The translations under genes and the position numbers were made by a program. Of a DNA stretch of 64,000 nt, positions 10,150-21,944 are shown piece after piece. The notes beneath the pieces were generated by a model, which saw nothing but the letters and a program-made list of their open reading frames with translations, searched no databases and was not told the DNA's origin. Numbering within the stretch: the stretch's first letter is position 1; every line of letters starts with the position of its first letter. Source of the DNA: Sialis fuliginosa (taxonomy: Eukaryota; Arthropoda; Insecta; Megaloptera; Sialidae); the NCBI GenBank assembly GCA_961205875.1, contig OY540810.1, positions 20,832,001 to 20,896,000 on the forward strand, in the 5' to 3' direction.

Positions 10150-10245
10150 GTTATGAAAAGAGTACCTTATAGTAACACAGATGGCGACTCTGACCATACA
10201 AAATAATTTTTTATAATATCACCACTGTGAAATTAAAATGGAGCA
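10150..10245 (+). mobile_element. fragment of miniature element G
   Basis: Matches the middle of the element at 15943-16274: AGTAACACAGATGGCGACT, GACCATACAAAATAAT and ATATCACCACTGTG in order. Neither terminus is present. It ends beside a GAGCACCCGGTATA word resembling the end of the host element at 22340. Confidence 0.6.
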
Positions 10246-10374
10246 CCCGGTATATTTGGACAGGCGAAAAAGCAAGATTATTAGAACTTGTATAGGACCA
10301 ATAAAATAACAATATGTGTGTGCTGTTGATTTTTTCTTCACAATCAAAAAAATTCTGTCGTGCATGCGGGTCCC

Positions 10375-10420
10375 CTTTTCATAAATGTGTCGGACCTGGC
10401 AAGCGCCAGGTTTGATACCC
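10375..10420. other. short hairpin ACCTGGC/GCCAGGT
   Basis: ACCTGGCAAGCGCCAGGT near 10394-10411 is a perfect 7-bp stem with a 4-base loop, followed by GGTTTGATACCCG, which resembles a tRNA B box. No complete tRNA fold is evident. It may be a tRNA-derived SINE trace or chance. Confidence 0.2.
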
Positions 10421-10539
10421 GTTAAGTGACTAGTAGGCTGTGACAGACACAGTGTTTCTTTTTTCACATTTCGGTACGGAACACTAAAAAATAAACATTA
10501 TGAGAATTTTTATTTGTATACCATCACCAAAAAACCACA

Positions 10540-10760
10540 CGAATTGACCGTGTCTGTCGCATACCATGACTACTACTTTACACACAGTTTCCAAGCACTC
10601 GTGTCTCTGCTATTTATTACCACGGCTGGACGCCATTGTCACAGCGGACTGTACACACCAGACCCGTGAAACGTATTTATGTGGGGGGATTTAAAGATCA
10701 CAACCAAGATTCCACACCTCACGACGAATCTGCCGTTTACAGATTTGTTTTATTGCTACC
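10540..10760. promoter_or_regulatory. G+C-richer single-copy patch
   Basis: Contains CCACGGCTGGACGCCATTGT, ACACACCAGACCCGTGAAAC and TCACGACGAATCTGCCG. It has no repeat partner in the window and no convincing frame, since the one long frame begins at TTG. A candidate regulatory or untranslated sequence. Confidence 0.25.
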
Positions 10761-10769
10761 GATTTATTT

Positions 10770-11453
10770 GCGTTTATATGTATATGTTTACTTATTACTG
10801 ACTACAATGATATATTGTGCACGCGCTAATATGATAATGGAATTTATTATTATTATAAATGCGTATGCTTGACACTGTGACTGCAGACTTATGAATCAAT
10901 GTCGGAGGTTAGCTTGTTGCTTAGGATGGTTTTATTTTCTGGTTTGTGGAAATGTCATGCGGTATAAATTGTGTGATTGTAAGAAGTAGAGTCGCATGCA
11001 GAAGTGATCGACCAGTTTTAATTCAAATTCGCTTATCACAAACTTAGTTGAATCCTCCCATTTGATTATTATAATATTTAAATCATTTCTCCATCTACAA
11101 AAAGACAGATATTTCGAAACTCATTTGCTAGATAAAGAAGTACTCTACGTTTATAGTACTCATATATATTTGTGCGATTAAATTAATATGTAATCTACTG
11201 AGAAATGTATAAGTAAATTTTGTGGCAATAAATATTTGATTTAGTATTTAAATATGTTAAACTTGATATAAAATTAATTAATGAAATGAGCGTATATTTG
11301 TCTTTTTATTTAAAAAGATGTAACTATATAAGCTCCTCCCTAGAAAAAGATAACCGATGATGTTTATCTTAATATTATCGAATCTGCTGTAAGCGATTCT
11401 GACCTTTATGGTGGCAGACGACTTCTGAAACCATAGTACTATAGGGAAGCGGG
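10770..11453. other. AT-rich spacer
   Basis: No supported feature. Confidence 0.5.
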
Positions 11454-11455
11454 TA

Positions 11456-11921
11456 GGGTGTTCGCTCATGTTGAAATATTAACGGGACGCCCCCTCAATC
11501 TGTTTTTTTGTAACCAAAAAATAAGGTAGCCACAAACTCAGTGTTGGCAATTAATATTTAGGCTATTCTCAATGTATTTTAAATGTAATGTGTATTTTAA
11601 ATAACAATTTTAACTTTTTTTCCGTTTTTTCCTTTATATGTAATATAACTTTTTCTGGTAGCTGGAAAATTTTAAAAAAAGGCTCCATAGCTTTTTTAAT
11701 AATTTCAAAATTCCGTCTCCGCAGAAAATCGATTAAACATAAAAATTTGTTAAACTAATAAAAAAAACGAAAATAACGATTATTCTTATAGATATAAGAA
11801 TAATTGTTATTTTATATTTATAATTAATTGTCAACACTGAGTTTGTGGCTACCTTAGTTTTTGGTTACAAAGAACAGATTGAGGGGGCGTCCCGTTAGTA
11901 TTTCAACATGAGCGGACACCC
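11456..11921. mobile_element. 466-bp inverted-repeat element at a TA target
   Basis: The element begins GGGTGTTCGCTCATGTTGAA and ends in the near-perfect complement (CATGAGCGGACACCC). Arms of about 95 bp (11456-11554 and 11823-11921) are over 90% identical by eye. TA flanks both sides (11454-11455 and 11922-11923), the signature of Tc1/mariner-type insertion. The interior carries a second palindrome at about 11770-11812 and no open frame, so it is non-autonomous. Confidence 0.85.
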
Positions 11922-11923
11922 TA

Positions 11924-13679
11924 TTGTACAATCAAACTCGTATATTATAAATATGTCTGTAGATTTTAGTTTTATTTAAACAATACAGGCAAACCGTTAC
12001 AATTACGACTATATAGTAGAGGGTAAAATTATCTTTAAAAAATACATTTTTGTTAAATTTTGCGGTTAACGGTTTATAAATTAACATTAAGGCGAGTAAG
12101 TGCAATAGAAGGTTCAATTTTGTTGTTTTAATTTTGTTGCATGCATCAATTATTATCATCGTTTGCTTTTAAAAGAATCGAGGAAAATATTAATCTTATT
12201 TGACTGGCATATAAATACCTACATATCTACTGAACTGTTGAAATAAATATAAAAATTATCACATAAAAACTAACATAAATTTTCGCATCATGTATACGTT
12301 TAATATAGGTAGGTATAAATATGTACAATAAAACAAAATATTTTTTTAATTTAATATGAAATCATTACCTGTAGATATTTATTTTATGGAAAACATGTTA
12401 GTAATTAACAAAACACACAAAGTTTATTTTTACAAACATGATAATATTATTGATATTTAAATTGTATTTTTAATTCGTCAATTCATTGTGCTGACATTTA
12501 TCTTTTATTCTCATAATGGCTCTTACCTGTGAGTATTTAAAAATCGGTGAATACCCACGCAACCGGTTGCACTGAACATGCAAGCACTCATATAGATACT
12601 CAATTCTCTCTATCGTGGCATCAATCCATGTTATTGCTACTTTTTATTTTTCGATAAAAAATATTTTGAAAGTTAAAAAATCTCAAATGATTTAAAAAAA
12701 AAATCGTTTATTAAGATATCGTACTGAAAAATATACACCGTGGTAATTATATTCTGATACAAATGAAAACACTAAATTATTAAATTTATAATAAAGTTCC
12801 AGTTAAGTTTTTATTCAATTCTTAAAGTAAACATATGTATTGAACATTTCTAATAAATGTTTGGGAATAACTCCTCCTTTAACTTTGATAACTAGCTTCA
12901 ATATTCTTTCAAAGTCATTGCAAGCGGCACGCACAGTTCCAAATTTGGTAATAACATTCTTAAATTGCTGCAAATATGAGAATTTGTAATCTGGGAGCTT
13001 TATGTCTATTGATGTAAAGGCGAAAAGTTTTTATTAAAGAAAGTACATAACTTTTCAATTTCACTGAAAATTTTAAAATTTTTGAAAAGTTTCATTTCAT
13101 GGTTGGTACTTTATCTATATTAATAGAAAAAATACGCAAATTTTAAAACGTAACAGTATATTTTAAAATTAATTTTATAAATGATTGATTCTTATATTGT
13201 CATCGAGAGTACATAAGTATACAAAATTTCAAAATAATCGGACATCAAGAAGTGGATGAAAAATTGATTACAAATTTTGATTGAAATGGACAAAGAAGCC
13301 AAGTTAATAAAATTGTAAAAAATAAATAAATAAACTGTGTATTACATTATAATTTAACTCATCGTCAGCATTACAAAATGACCTTTTCACCGATATGAAA
13401 CTTTTTGGAAACTCCTGAATGTTTTCAAAAAAATATATTTTCATGAAATTTTATATCACTAATTATACACAATCTCTAGAGCTATAAGGTTCTAGTTACA
13501 TTCAATGCCGGATATATTTTTTTACCAAGATTAAATACATTCTCAACACCAGTCCCTAAATTAACGTCTTGATATACACCGTTATTATAATACAATCTTT
13601 CTATTCGACATCATAAATAACGTAAAATTTGTTATTAGTTTAGTGAAATTGCTGTTTAATTAATCATCCATTTATTGAG
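11924..13679. other. AT-rich spacer
   Basis: About 1.75 kb with only low-complexity DNA. A GCAACCGGTTGC palindrome at about 12559 is the one distinctive word. Confidence 0.5.
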
Positions 13680-13878
13680 TAATTACTTCACAAACGCAGT
13701 AAATAGCTCCTGTGAATGGAAGTCAAATATACAAAGAGAGACCATTATGGGTGGTCTGTGCGGAGGTATTCTTGCTGTATTATGTTTGACGGCGGTAGTC
13801 TCTATATTTTGTATAAACATTTGGCCAGTTTTTATAAAAATAGATGCATATTTTTTGTATATATTATTTTATAGTTAG
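13680..13878 (+). CDS. candidate exon encoding one membrane-spanning segment
   Basis: One frame is open to a TAG at 13876-13878. Part of it (about 13740-13810) is clearly less AT-rich than its surroundings. The peptide has a short polar part with NSSCEW, then a hydrophobic stretch of about 27 residues rich in G, L, A, V and C that starts near MGGLCGG, then a charged residue. That layout resembles a membrane segment built from G/C-containing codons, rather than the F/I/L runs that poly-T gives by chance. A possible acceptor (TTTATTGAG) is at about 13671-13679. No convincing donor or domain was found, and no function is proposed. Confidence 0.22.
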
Positions 13879-13996
13879 GTGATTCTAAACAATTTGTTGT
13901 CATTTTGAATTAATTTAGTTACCATAAAAAGTTTTGCTGTATTAAATATAATATTTTTTGCGTGTATTATCAATATTAATATATAAATCTGTAGAA

Positions 13997-14035
13997 CAGA
14001 GGTTTTCAATCTGTTTATCTTAGTGAAACCTTTGA
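13997..14035 (+). mobile_element. hAT-like terminus remnant
   Basis: CAGAGGTTTTCAATCTGTTT has the layout of a hAT terminal repeat (CAGNGGTTNTCAANCT). No partner end is seen. Confidence 0.35.
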
Positions 14036-15384
14036 AATAATACTATTGTTTTTGATATAAATTATTTTTAAAATCCGCTTTTATTATTCAAAAACTTAAA
14101 GTTTATAAATAGAACATATTATAAAATTATAATATTCAAGGAACAGTAGGTAGGTATATTTTTGTTTCGAAAAAAAATTTTTTTTTTAAATTAAGTTTCG
14201 GACTTATATATAGAAGGTGAAAAATGAAATAAAATTGATATGATTTTCAGGAATATTTTTATAATATTAGACGTTGTTTTATGACCGTAGTTGACAAAAA
14301 AAGTAAAAATGAACAATTTTTGTTCAAATTACGAGTAGGTACAAGACAGTCAAAGCACCAAAAAATGCTACTAAAATTTAAAAAAAATCGTTTTAAAGCT
14401 GAGATATTATCCTAGTCCTAAAATACGGCTGTATTGAAATGTTGACAAAAAAAACATCCCCGTTTAAAATTTTAAAATTTGTAAAAAAAAAATTCAATTT
14501 TTAGTCATGAAAAACTTTCAATAACATAAAAATATGCCAGAATGCGGTTAAACCTTTAAAATGATGAAATATTAGAGATATATTGGATTATTATGTTATG
14601 AAGATATCGTATTTTTAGTTTATTTGTCAATTTATTATGACATATTTAAATATCATTTTTAAAAGCAAAGGTAATAACTACAATTTGATATGCTGCTCAA
14701 ACTTTTAGAAGTTTCGAAATAAACTTGATGTAATATTATATAAAATATTTGAAAAAAAAGTTTACCTTTCCAGAAAAATATATACATAAATATAAAATAC
14801 AATAAAGTACCAAAGTTTTTAAGTGTGAAGGTACATTATAGAAAATAACATGATTTTTAATTTTCTTGTAGACAAAATATACTCATAAATATTTGTTATT
14901 TTGATCACATAACAACATTGTTATTATGTATTTTAATAATTTCTATAGTAAACAAACAAAAGTTTCGATTATAAGTTTTATCAGTTCGTGTTATGAATCA
15001 TATTTCATATTTGTCAAAACTTTGTTACACGTAAATGTTCAATCATCAAAGATTTACGCTTGAAACTTTAACAGTTTTGTTCATACAGAAAAATAACGAA
15101 AAGAGTTACTTAAAAAAGTTATTGTAGATTCTCTTTTAAACAAGAAAATTTAAAACTACTTACTGTTTAAAAATTAAGATTGTCTGTCAAGGTACTTTTG
15201 AAATTTATCTAACTTTTACTATTAAGTAAAGAGTGTTTGTCATAGAAATTTATTTACAGTGCAAAAAATTACAAAATAAGTTTTCATAAAGTTCTCGAAA
15301 CTTATTAGATTTTATATGATTTATATTAAACTAAGCTAATAGAGTTTAGAAAATTTTAAAAGTTTAAATATAATATTCTAAACT
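14036..15384. other. AT-rich spacer
   Basis: Homopolymer A and T runs around 14170, 14400 and 14480. Nothing else supported. Confidence 0.5.
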
Positions 15385-15475
15385 AAAGGCTCCCAACCTT
15401 TTTGTACCTTAGAACACATTATACAATACCGGTATGGCACGGGCGGCAAGCACCATCTATTTTTCAAAAATAATA
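15385..15475 (+). mobile_element. hAT-like terminus
   Basis: AAAGGCTCCCAACCTTTTTG followed by 'TGGCACGGGCGGC' has the form of a hAT terminal repeat and subterminal region. The other end was not found. Confidence 0.5.
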
Positions 15476-15775
15476 AATAATTTATAATTGGATATAGTTT
15501 TTTTTATAATTTTCTCACATGTTGTATGTACACATAACTTTCAATAGAATCAACTTTTTGAAGATTTAAAACCTAAAAGCACTTACACATTTAGTCATCT
15601 GTTGATGCGTTTGAATAATAAATAATCACAAATTACGACTTATTTGAATGACGCTTCTACTTGTGGTGATGGCATTGGGTTGAGAAACTCTGTTTTAAAT
15701 AATAATATATACAAAAATATATACAAATATAATATATACAAATTAGTGTTGTTTTCCTTTTTTGACCTAATGCCA

Positions 15776-15892
15776 AGTTCAGACCAAAAAAAAAATAGGA
15801 GCACGGTGATTTTAAAACACTTCGTATTTAATAATCTTGCAATTTTATAAAAAAAAAACACCGTGTTGTTGGTTTGTCTTTCTGGTCTGAAT
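15776..15892. mobile_element. hairpin element H, copy 1
   Basis: The ends AAGTTCAGACCAAAAA and TCTGGTCTGAATA are complementary, and inside them 'GCACGGTG' pairs with 'CACCGTGTT'. The element at 48299-48427 has the same plan and many of the same words (AGACCAAAAA, CACGGTG, GTGTTG). It is noncoding. Confidence 0.6.
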
Positions 15893-15942
15893 ACGGTAAT
15901 AAAAAACCGCCAACAATAAGAAGATATTTTTTTAAAATTTAA

Positions 15943-16274
15943 TGCCCGGTATTATAAAGGACCTAACAAAATTTGTTAGCTAGCAATTACATTCAAATGG
16001 GGTATTAATACTGTACTAGTATCTATGGATTAGTTATGGAATTTAGAGCAGTGACACTTCAACTAATTGTAACACAGTTGGCATCTTTGACCGTATAAAA
16101 TAATTTTCATAACATCACCACTGTTTTAATACCGTTTGTATTTACCTTCAACGCGTGCGCGAAACTTGTCAAAGTCATCAACAAACTCCAAAAGAACTGT
16201 CATATAAGTTTGATATCTCAGTTGAAAGTGTTTGTTAGCTAACAAATTTGTTAGGTCCTTTATGATACCGGACA
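15943..16274. mobile_element. miniature element G, complete copy, 332 bp
   Basis: The left end TGCCCGGTATTATAAAGGAC and right end (GTCCTTTATGATACCGGACA) are imperfect complements extending about 45 bp through TTTGTTAGCTA words. Related copies are at 38473-38794, 37619-37882 (truncated) and 10150-10245 (fragment). The interior contains the conserved AACACAGTTGG and ACATCACCACTGT words and no coding frame. Confidence 0.85.
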
Positions 16275-16284
16275 TAAACCTTGG

Positions 16285-16640
16285 AAGGAAGGAGTAAAGA
16301 GTGTTAAACTGTTTTTAATTTTAGTACCTCCATGTTTTTAATTGTTTATACATATTATATTAAATTATTCAAAATAAAATACATGTGTATCGCAATATTT
16401 CAAATTTCAACCCAGATAGGGTTAAAATCTAAATAATTTGTCTTTATTCATCCCAAACCCCTGGACATTTTATGGGTGTCTTTCTTTTATGATGTTAGCA
16501 CTCGAATAAGTTTTTTTTTCGGAAATTCGACTCCTGATAGGGTATGGAAGGTGTGTTAAACTTTTTTAATTTTGATATAAAATAAAAATACATGTGTCAA
16601 TGTTAAACTCTAATAGGAGTAAAACATTAAGTCTTGTAAA
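16285..16640 (+). repeat. degenerate direct repeat, spacing about 250 bp
   Basis: GTGTTAAAC, TTTTTAATTTT and AAAATA..ATACATGTGT occur in the same order at about 16299-16390 and 16552-16600. The relation is weak but consistent. Confidence 0.4.
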
Positions 16641-17670
16641 GGTATTTGTAACATATTGTTTGTTGTATAAGTTTATTTATATAAATATCATAAAGAAAAC
16701 TATCAATAAAAAACATTTTACGTCACTGTTTTTGTAATGATGCATGACTATACGTTTAAATGCTTATTTTGCCGAACTACCTTATTATTAAAATAAATGT
16801 AGATATATTTTTAGAGAACGATAGAGGGAACATGAAAATAAATCAAAAAAAGGTTCGTAGTATAGCATAAGTAAGGACTACTGGAATAATATAGGTATAT
16901 AAAATGGAATTCATTATATAGGTCGTTTTTTATTGTCGTATATTTTCAATGGCGTTTTTATTACATTTTCGCAATATAATAAATTGAATGTCAAATATGA
17001 TTCTTTTTATTGTTTTGTTCCTTGAACATATAGTATTTCTTTGATTATAAAATGTGGACACGTTTTACCGAAAATAGATAAAATGGATTGCTATTCAAAT
17101 TTCCCTACATCAATATATTCTGTCTTTGTGTGTCATGATAAAACGTTGACGATGTATTTTTTCCGTTATGTAAATACATATATGAATTTATGTGATTTCT
17201 ATGTCAAAAAATCAAAATGAATATTTTCATTTTATTAACGAAATGTATATTCATACATTGTTAACATAAATATATGAAAATGGGTTATCGGAATATTCTC
17301 CTTTATAATACTGATAGATTGAATTATATATATTAATATATTGATCTGCTAATATTTAATTCTCATACATAATGTTCTCACATATAAACGAAAATTTATT
17401 TTTATAGTTCAACATGTTATATATATTATAGTGAAATATCATTGATTTTTAGTAGGTAGTACATGAAATAAATATATTGGATAATTTTGTGTAAATGTTC
17501 ATGATAATATTAATTGAAATAAAAACAATATTAACAATACGTTAAAAAAACTTTTTTGACTTGTTGAAATTGTAAATCTTATATACAGGTTAACTAATAA
17601 TAAAAAGTAAGTAGTAAAAAAAAATAGTAGATTGAGGATATCATTTTAGCAAAATACTTTATATGAACAT
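16641..17670. other. AT-rich spacer
   Basis: No supported feature. Confidence 0.5.
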
Positions 17671-17671
17671 T

Positions 17672-17758
17672 TAAACTAAAAATATACACCTTAGCCACAA
17701 TAAAACACGTGTCGAGTGACATTGTTTTATTGTGGTTAAGGTGTATATTTTTAGTTAA
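17672..17758. mobile_element. 87-bp near-perfect hairpin element
   Basis: CTAAAAATATACACCTTAGC at 17675 pairs with its complement ending at about 17756. The arms are about 38 bp with one or two mismatches around a short loop containing CGTGTCGAGTGACA. RNA from either strand would fold into one long stem. It is probably a very short miniature transposon. Confidence 0.85.
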
Positions 17759-18029
17759 AGTGACTAAGAAACCACAGTTTCTCCGTTTTTCCAGTAGTTA
17801 TATGAACATGTCAAGAAATTTTTCGTGACAGAACTACCCCGAAGATTATTAATTTTTATTTAATATCTGCGAAATCCATTGTGTTATTTGATAATTGAGT
17901 GTTTTTGAGTTTCTGTATCGACCACTAAATTATTTAACACATAGGTATATGGGGTAAATAAAAAACAAAAAATACAAGATAAAATTTGAAAACCTCTGGC
18001 TGTATTGATTTAAAAACAATAACACTTAT

Positions 18030-18240
18030 TAATACTAAACTCATTATCAAATTTCATAACTGTATAACAATTGGTTCTCCAGATATTAAATAAAAACTAA
18101 AATTTTTTAAGGGATTGTAGCTCCCTCGAAAAGAATAAATTATACAATATATTTATATGAAGTTTTTGCTTAGAATAGCATCCTCGATCTACTGTTAAAG
18201 TTTTTAATTTTGTTGTAAGTCACCTTATATATAAAATAAT
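18030..18240 (+). repeat. dispersed repeat C, copy 2
   Basis: Same order of words as 66-297: TAATACTAAAC, AAATTTCATAACTGT, CAATTGGTTCTC, GATTGTAGCTCCCTC and CCTCGATCTACTGTT. Class unknown. Confidence 0.55.
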
Positions 18241-19103
18241 AACTATTAATCATTTTATGTAATATTTATTGAAATGTTTCAAAATCAATCAAATATGTGA
18301 GACATGTTTCAAAATTGAATCATTCTTTTTGTTCATAAAATTAATAATCAAGTGGGCACATTTCTATATTCGGATGGCAATACTTAAATTTTATTATATT
18401 CTTGTGTACATAAATATTTCATAAGTTGTAATTTTTATTTATTTATAAAGTCCAATTAACCGCTGTTCAAAAACCATTCCGATGTCTGTAAAAAGTTATG
18501 ACGTCAATCAGTAAGTGGAGTATAGTGGACTGAGCGTCAAAAATGACATACGTTCAGATGTGATTGACAAAAACACAACGGCTACATCAAATCATCTAGA
18601 GTGCGCTGCATTTAAAATTGAACTTTTATAGTACGTTGTCTGCATATCCCGATCAATATTATACAGTGTATAACAAAGCATCACTATTATTCTCGGACGC
18701 TGATACATTTTTTGCAAACTATTTTTTTTTTCTTTTTTTTAATGTTGGTATCAGCGGTTTTGAAACTGTTTATATGTGTTCAATGACTGGTTAATTAATT
18801 AATTAATTGTTCTACAATATAATATTATTGAAATTGTTGTGTCACATTTAAACGTAAAACATATAATGCCAGTTTCAACAACAATTTAAGAGAACGTCCA
18901 TAAACCACGTTTTTTTTCTTGAATTTTTAGACCCCGTTCACATATTCACACTAGCCTCTTACGCCCCCCTTGCCTAATGTTAATTACCTAATTTGTTAAT
19001 GATATAAGGTACTGGATATTTTTAAATTAAATATACTGAATTAAAAATATTTGTTGATATTTGATTACTACAATTTCTGAATATTAATCTATATACATTT
19101 AAC
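18241..19103. other. spacer; modest G+C patch at 18480-18660
   Basis: The patch includes TTATGACGTCAATCAGTAAG, a CRE-like TGACGTCA word, and GTGATTGAC. It has no coding frame. Confidence 0.35.
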
Positions 19104-19399
19104 TATACAGCGTGATTTGATGACAATCGGTCAATAAGTGTCAAAATGGTGGACATTTAAACTAACTAATAGTATAATTTATTAATTAATTATTATATTA
19201 TCATAGCAACTGTTTAACATTGTTTCAAATTTAACGACTCTTTCTTTTATTTAAAAAAAAAATTATAATTTTAAATTTATAATTTTCTTAACAAAAGTTC
19301 TTAATTTAAATATATTTTTTAAGATAAAGTACTAATTGATATACCATTCCATTTAAAATTTTTGAATTATCCCCAATTGAAGTTTAGAATTTTTGATAT

Positions 19400-19407
19400 G
19401 TCGCGTA
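19400..19407. repeat. left target-site duplication GTCGCGTA
   Basis: Exact 8-bp match to 20389-20396. Confidence 0.95.
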
Positions 19408-20388
19408 TAGGGTTTGCAATCCCGCAATGCGGGATCCCGCACGTTTTGGAGATCTGCGGATCCCGCACTGAAAATGCGGGATCCGCGCGGAATTTTTTGA
19501 ACATTAAATTTGTAGGTCGCGTGCGTTTTAAATACTTATAAAGCGTAAATATGGATAAAAAGGTAACAATTTTGAAAAAAAAAATTAAGGTTGAGATGAC
19601 TGAATATGAAACTAGTGAAATAAATTATATCTTGTTCACGATTAGTTAAGTGGTTACATACCTCCAGAATTAAAAAAAAAAAACGTTCGAAAAATGTGAC
19701 CGCACAACCGATTAAAACATGCCAGGATTCGCGCGACTCAGGCGACGAAAGAAGCTCGAACAGCCCGCAGATTACAAAAAAAAACATAAAAAATACGAAA
19801 TACAAAAATTTAGAAGAAGAATGGCAGATTAAATGAAAATTAACCACAAAAATTTAATACACAAAATTCGTGTTTTCTCAAAACTATCTTTTTCTATACG
19901 ATCTACACGACATTTTTTTAACAGATTGTCCCTAAAATGCAACCGTAAATAATGATATTTAGTGGTTTAGTTTTACGTGACATACCGTATATACTAGCGC
20001 GGCGTAAAAGGCGACCTACGTATAAAACAAGGGCTAATTTATACGCAACGAAGGACTTAAAAAAATTGAAATGGATAATCGACCAAAAGACAAAAGTAGC
20101 TAGAAGAATCTTGTACTTGTACCTAACATATTAGACAATCTTCTATTCACAGGTGTATTTTATGGATTTTACGTCGGTCTATACGGTACATGTTACGTTT
20201 ATGTATCATATGTTACCGCTATGAAACTATTTTTCATTATTTAATTGTCATGTTAACTAAATAATAGTAATTTTAAGCATGAATAATAATTTTGGAAAAA
20301 GTGCGGGATCCCGTGGGATCCCGCGGGATTTGCAGATTTCCCGCAAAATTCCCACGGGAAAAAAAAGTCTGCGGGATTGCAAACCCTA
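19408..20388. mobile_element. 981-bp hAT-superfamily element with perfect 8-bp duplication
   Basis: The element starts TAGGGTTTGCAATCCCGCA and ends with the exact complement of about the first 18 bases. It is bounded by GTCGCGTA on both sides. Next to each end lie several GCGGGATCCC-type words in both orientations, at 19430-19490 and 20300-20350, the usual subterminal motif arrays of hAT elements. Inside, a plus-strand stretch at about 19660-19830 encodes a lysine- and serine-rich peptide containing DSGDERSSNSPQ, and another frame lies at 19952-20134. Both are short and broken, so the element is non-autonomous; they could be remains of transposase or chance. The clean ends suggest it is fairly young. 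Confidence 0.9.
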
Positions 20389-20396
20389 GTCGCGTA
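20389..20396. repeat. right target-site duplication GTCGCGTA
   Basis: Exact match to 19400-19407. Confidence 0.95.
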
Positions 20397-20414
20397 TGAC
20401 ACTTTAAATTATCC

Positions 20415-21944
20415 AAAGGCTGTAGCCGGGTAAGCATGCAAAACATGCCTTTACATGGATTTGGCTGATTATTTTTTTGAAAGTCGCATTCTATTAAACA
20501 TTCAACCTGACCAAATATTAGCTTCCAAAAATTTATAGTTTTCGAAAAAAAAATTTTTTTTGATTTAAAAAAAAAAAATTTTTTTTGATAATCTGTCAGT
20601 CGAATTTGATGGTGCTTGAAATATATTATAGAGGTACTTATGACTCATCAGAGGTAATTTTATTATGATCCTCTGTACATAATAAACCTGAAAAAAAAAT
20701 TAATAAAATTTAAAAAATCAAAAAAGACCATGTTGTCTTCGGAGGGCAACCACAATTTTTTTATATATTATACCTTGTATGTACCCAAACAACATATAAA
20801 AATCCCAAATTGATACAAAGGGTATAACATACTCGTATAAATTCGCATGCGGTCGTATCGGAGTGGCGCGAGCGTGGCGCGGGCGAGTGCAAGTGTCTTA
20901 ATACTTTTAAAATATCTCTAATTTGTTGCTAAACAGGACTGGGCTAGCCCAGAGGCATATCAAAAATTTGACGGGGCCCATAGCCTGACAAAAACAAAAT
21001 ATAGAGGCCGTAACCGTGAATATATGGGAACTGCTCCATTGAATTAATTTTACAATTTTTTTTCTCATAGGTTGCTTTTTAAGTAACAAAAAATCGCCCC
21101 AAATCGCTTAGAAATGTTTATAATCGGCTTTAGTAGTAACAAATCACATTTCCGCTGTGAACTAGCGTATCTTCTTCCATTAAAAACTATAGACAAGATT
21201 TTTTTTTTTAATAAAAATTATCTGAGCAAAAATGAATATATTGAAGCACAGACATTTAGGGCGATTTAATTTTACTTAAAAAGCAACCTATGAGAAAAAA
21301 ATTTGTTAAATTGATTCAATGGAGCAGTTCCCATATATTCCCGGTTACGGCCTCTATATTTTGTTTTTGTCAGACTATGGGTCCCGTCAAATTTTTGATA
21401 TGCCTCTGGGCTAGCCCAGTCCTGTTTAGCAACAAATTAGAGATATTTTAAAAGTATTAAGACACTTGCACTCGCCCGCGCCACGCTCGCGCCACTCCGA
21501 TACGACCGCATGCGAATTTATACGAGTATGTTATACCCTTTGTATCAATTTGGGATTTTGATATGTTGTTTGGGTACATACAAGGTATAATATATAAAAA
21601 AATTGTGATTGCCCTCCGAAGACAACATGGTCTTTTTTGATTTTTTAAATTTTATTAATTTTTTTTTTCTGGTTTATTATGTACAGAGGATCATAATAAA
21701 ATTACCTCTGATGAGTCATAAGTACCGCTATAATATATTTCAAGCACCATCAAATTCGACTGACAGATTATCATTAAAAAAATTTTTTTTGAAAAACAAA
21801 AAAATTTTTTTTTTCGAAAACTATAAATTTTTGGAAGCTAATGTTTGGTCAGGTTGAATGTTTAATAGAATGTGACTTCCAAAAAAATAATCAGCCAAAT
21901 CCATATAAAGGCATGTTTTGCATGCTTACCCGGCTACAGCCTTT
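20415..21944. mobile_element. foldback element, 1530 bp, arms about 690 bp
   Basis: The left arm (20415 to about 21105) and right arm (about 21255-21944) are complements at roughly 95% identity by eye, with a central spacer of about 150 bp. Both termini read AAAGGCTGTAGCCGGGTAAG towards the inside and contain a small palindrome (GCATGCAAAACATGC). Within each arm lie a homopolymer-rich part, then a G+C-rich block (GAGTGGCGCGAGCGTGGCGC), then CTGGGCTAGCCCAG, itself a palindrome. An outward-facing frame of 53-60 codons is open in both arms, which follows from the arms being copies. Flanks read AAATTATCC and CAAATAATC, suggesting at most an imperfect duplication. A 42-bp solo terminus lies at 829-870. 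The superfamily is undetermined. Confidence 0.9.

Noticed and set aside
10394-10430. tRNA-like B box with a preceding hairpin
   Set aside because: No acceptor stem, D arm or anticodon arm could be assembled, so no tRNA is called.
15640-15861. Overlapping frames on both strands around 15640-15861
   Set aside because: They cross hairpin element H and T runs; composition explains both.
20907-21857. Open frames inside the foldback arms (20907-21089 minus, about 21286-21450 plus, 21609-21857 plus)
   Set aside because: The first two are mirror copies made by the inverted arms and the third runs through homopolymers; no domain is recognised.
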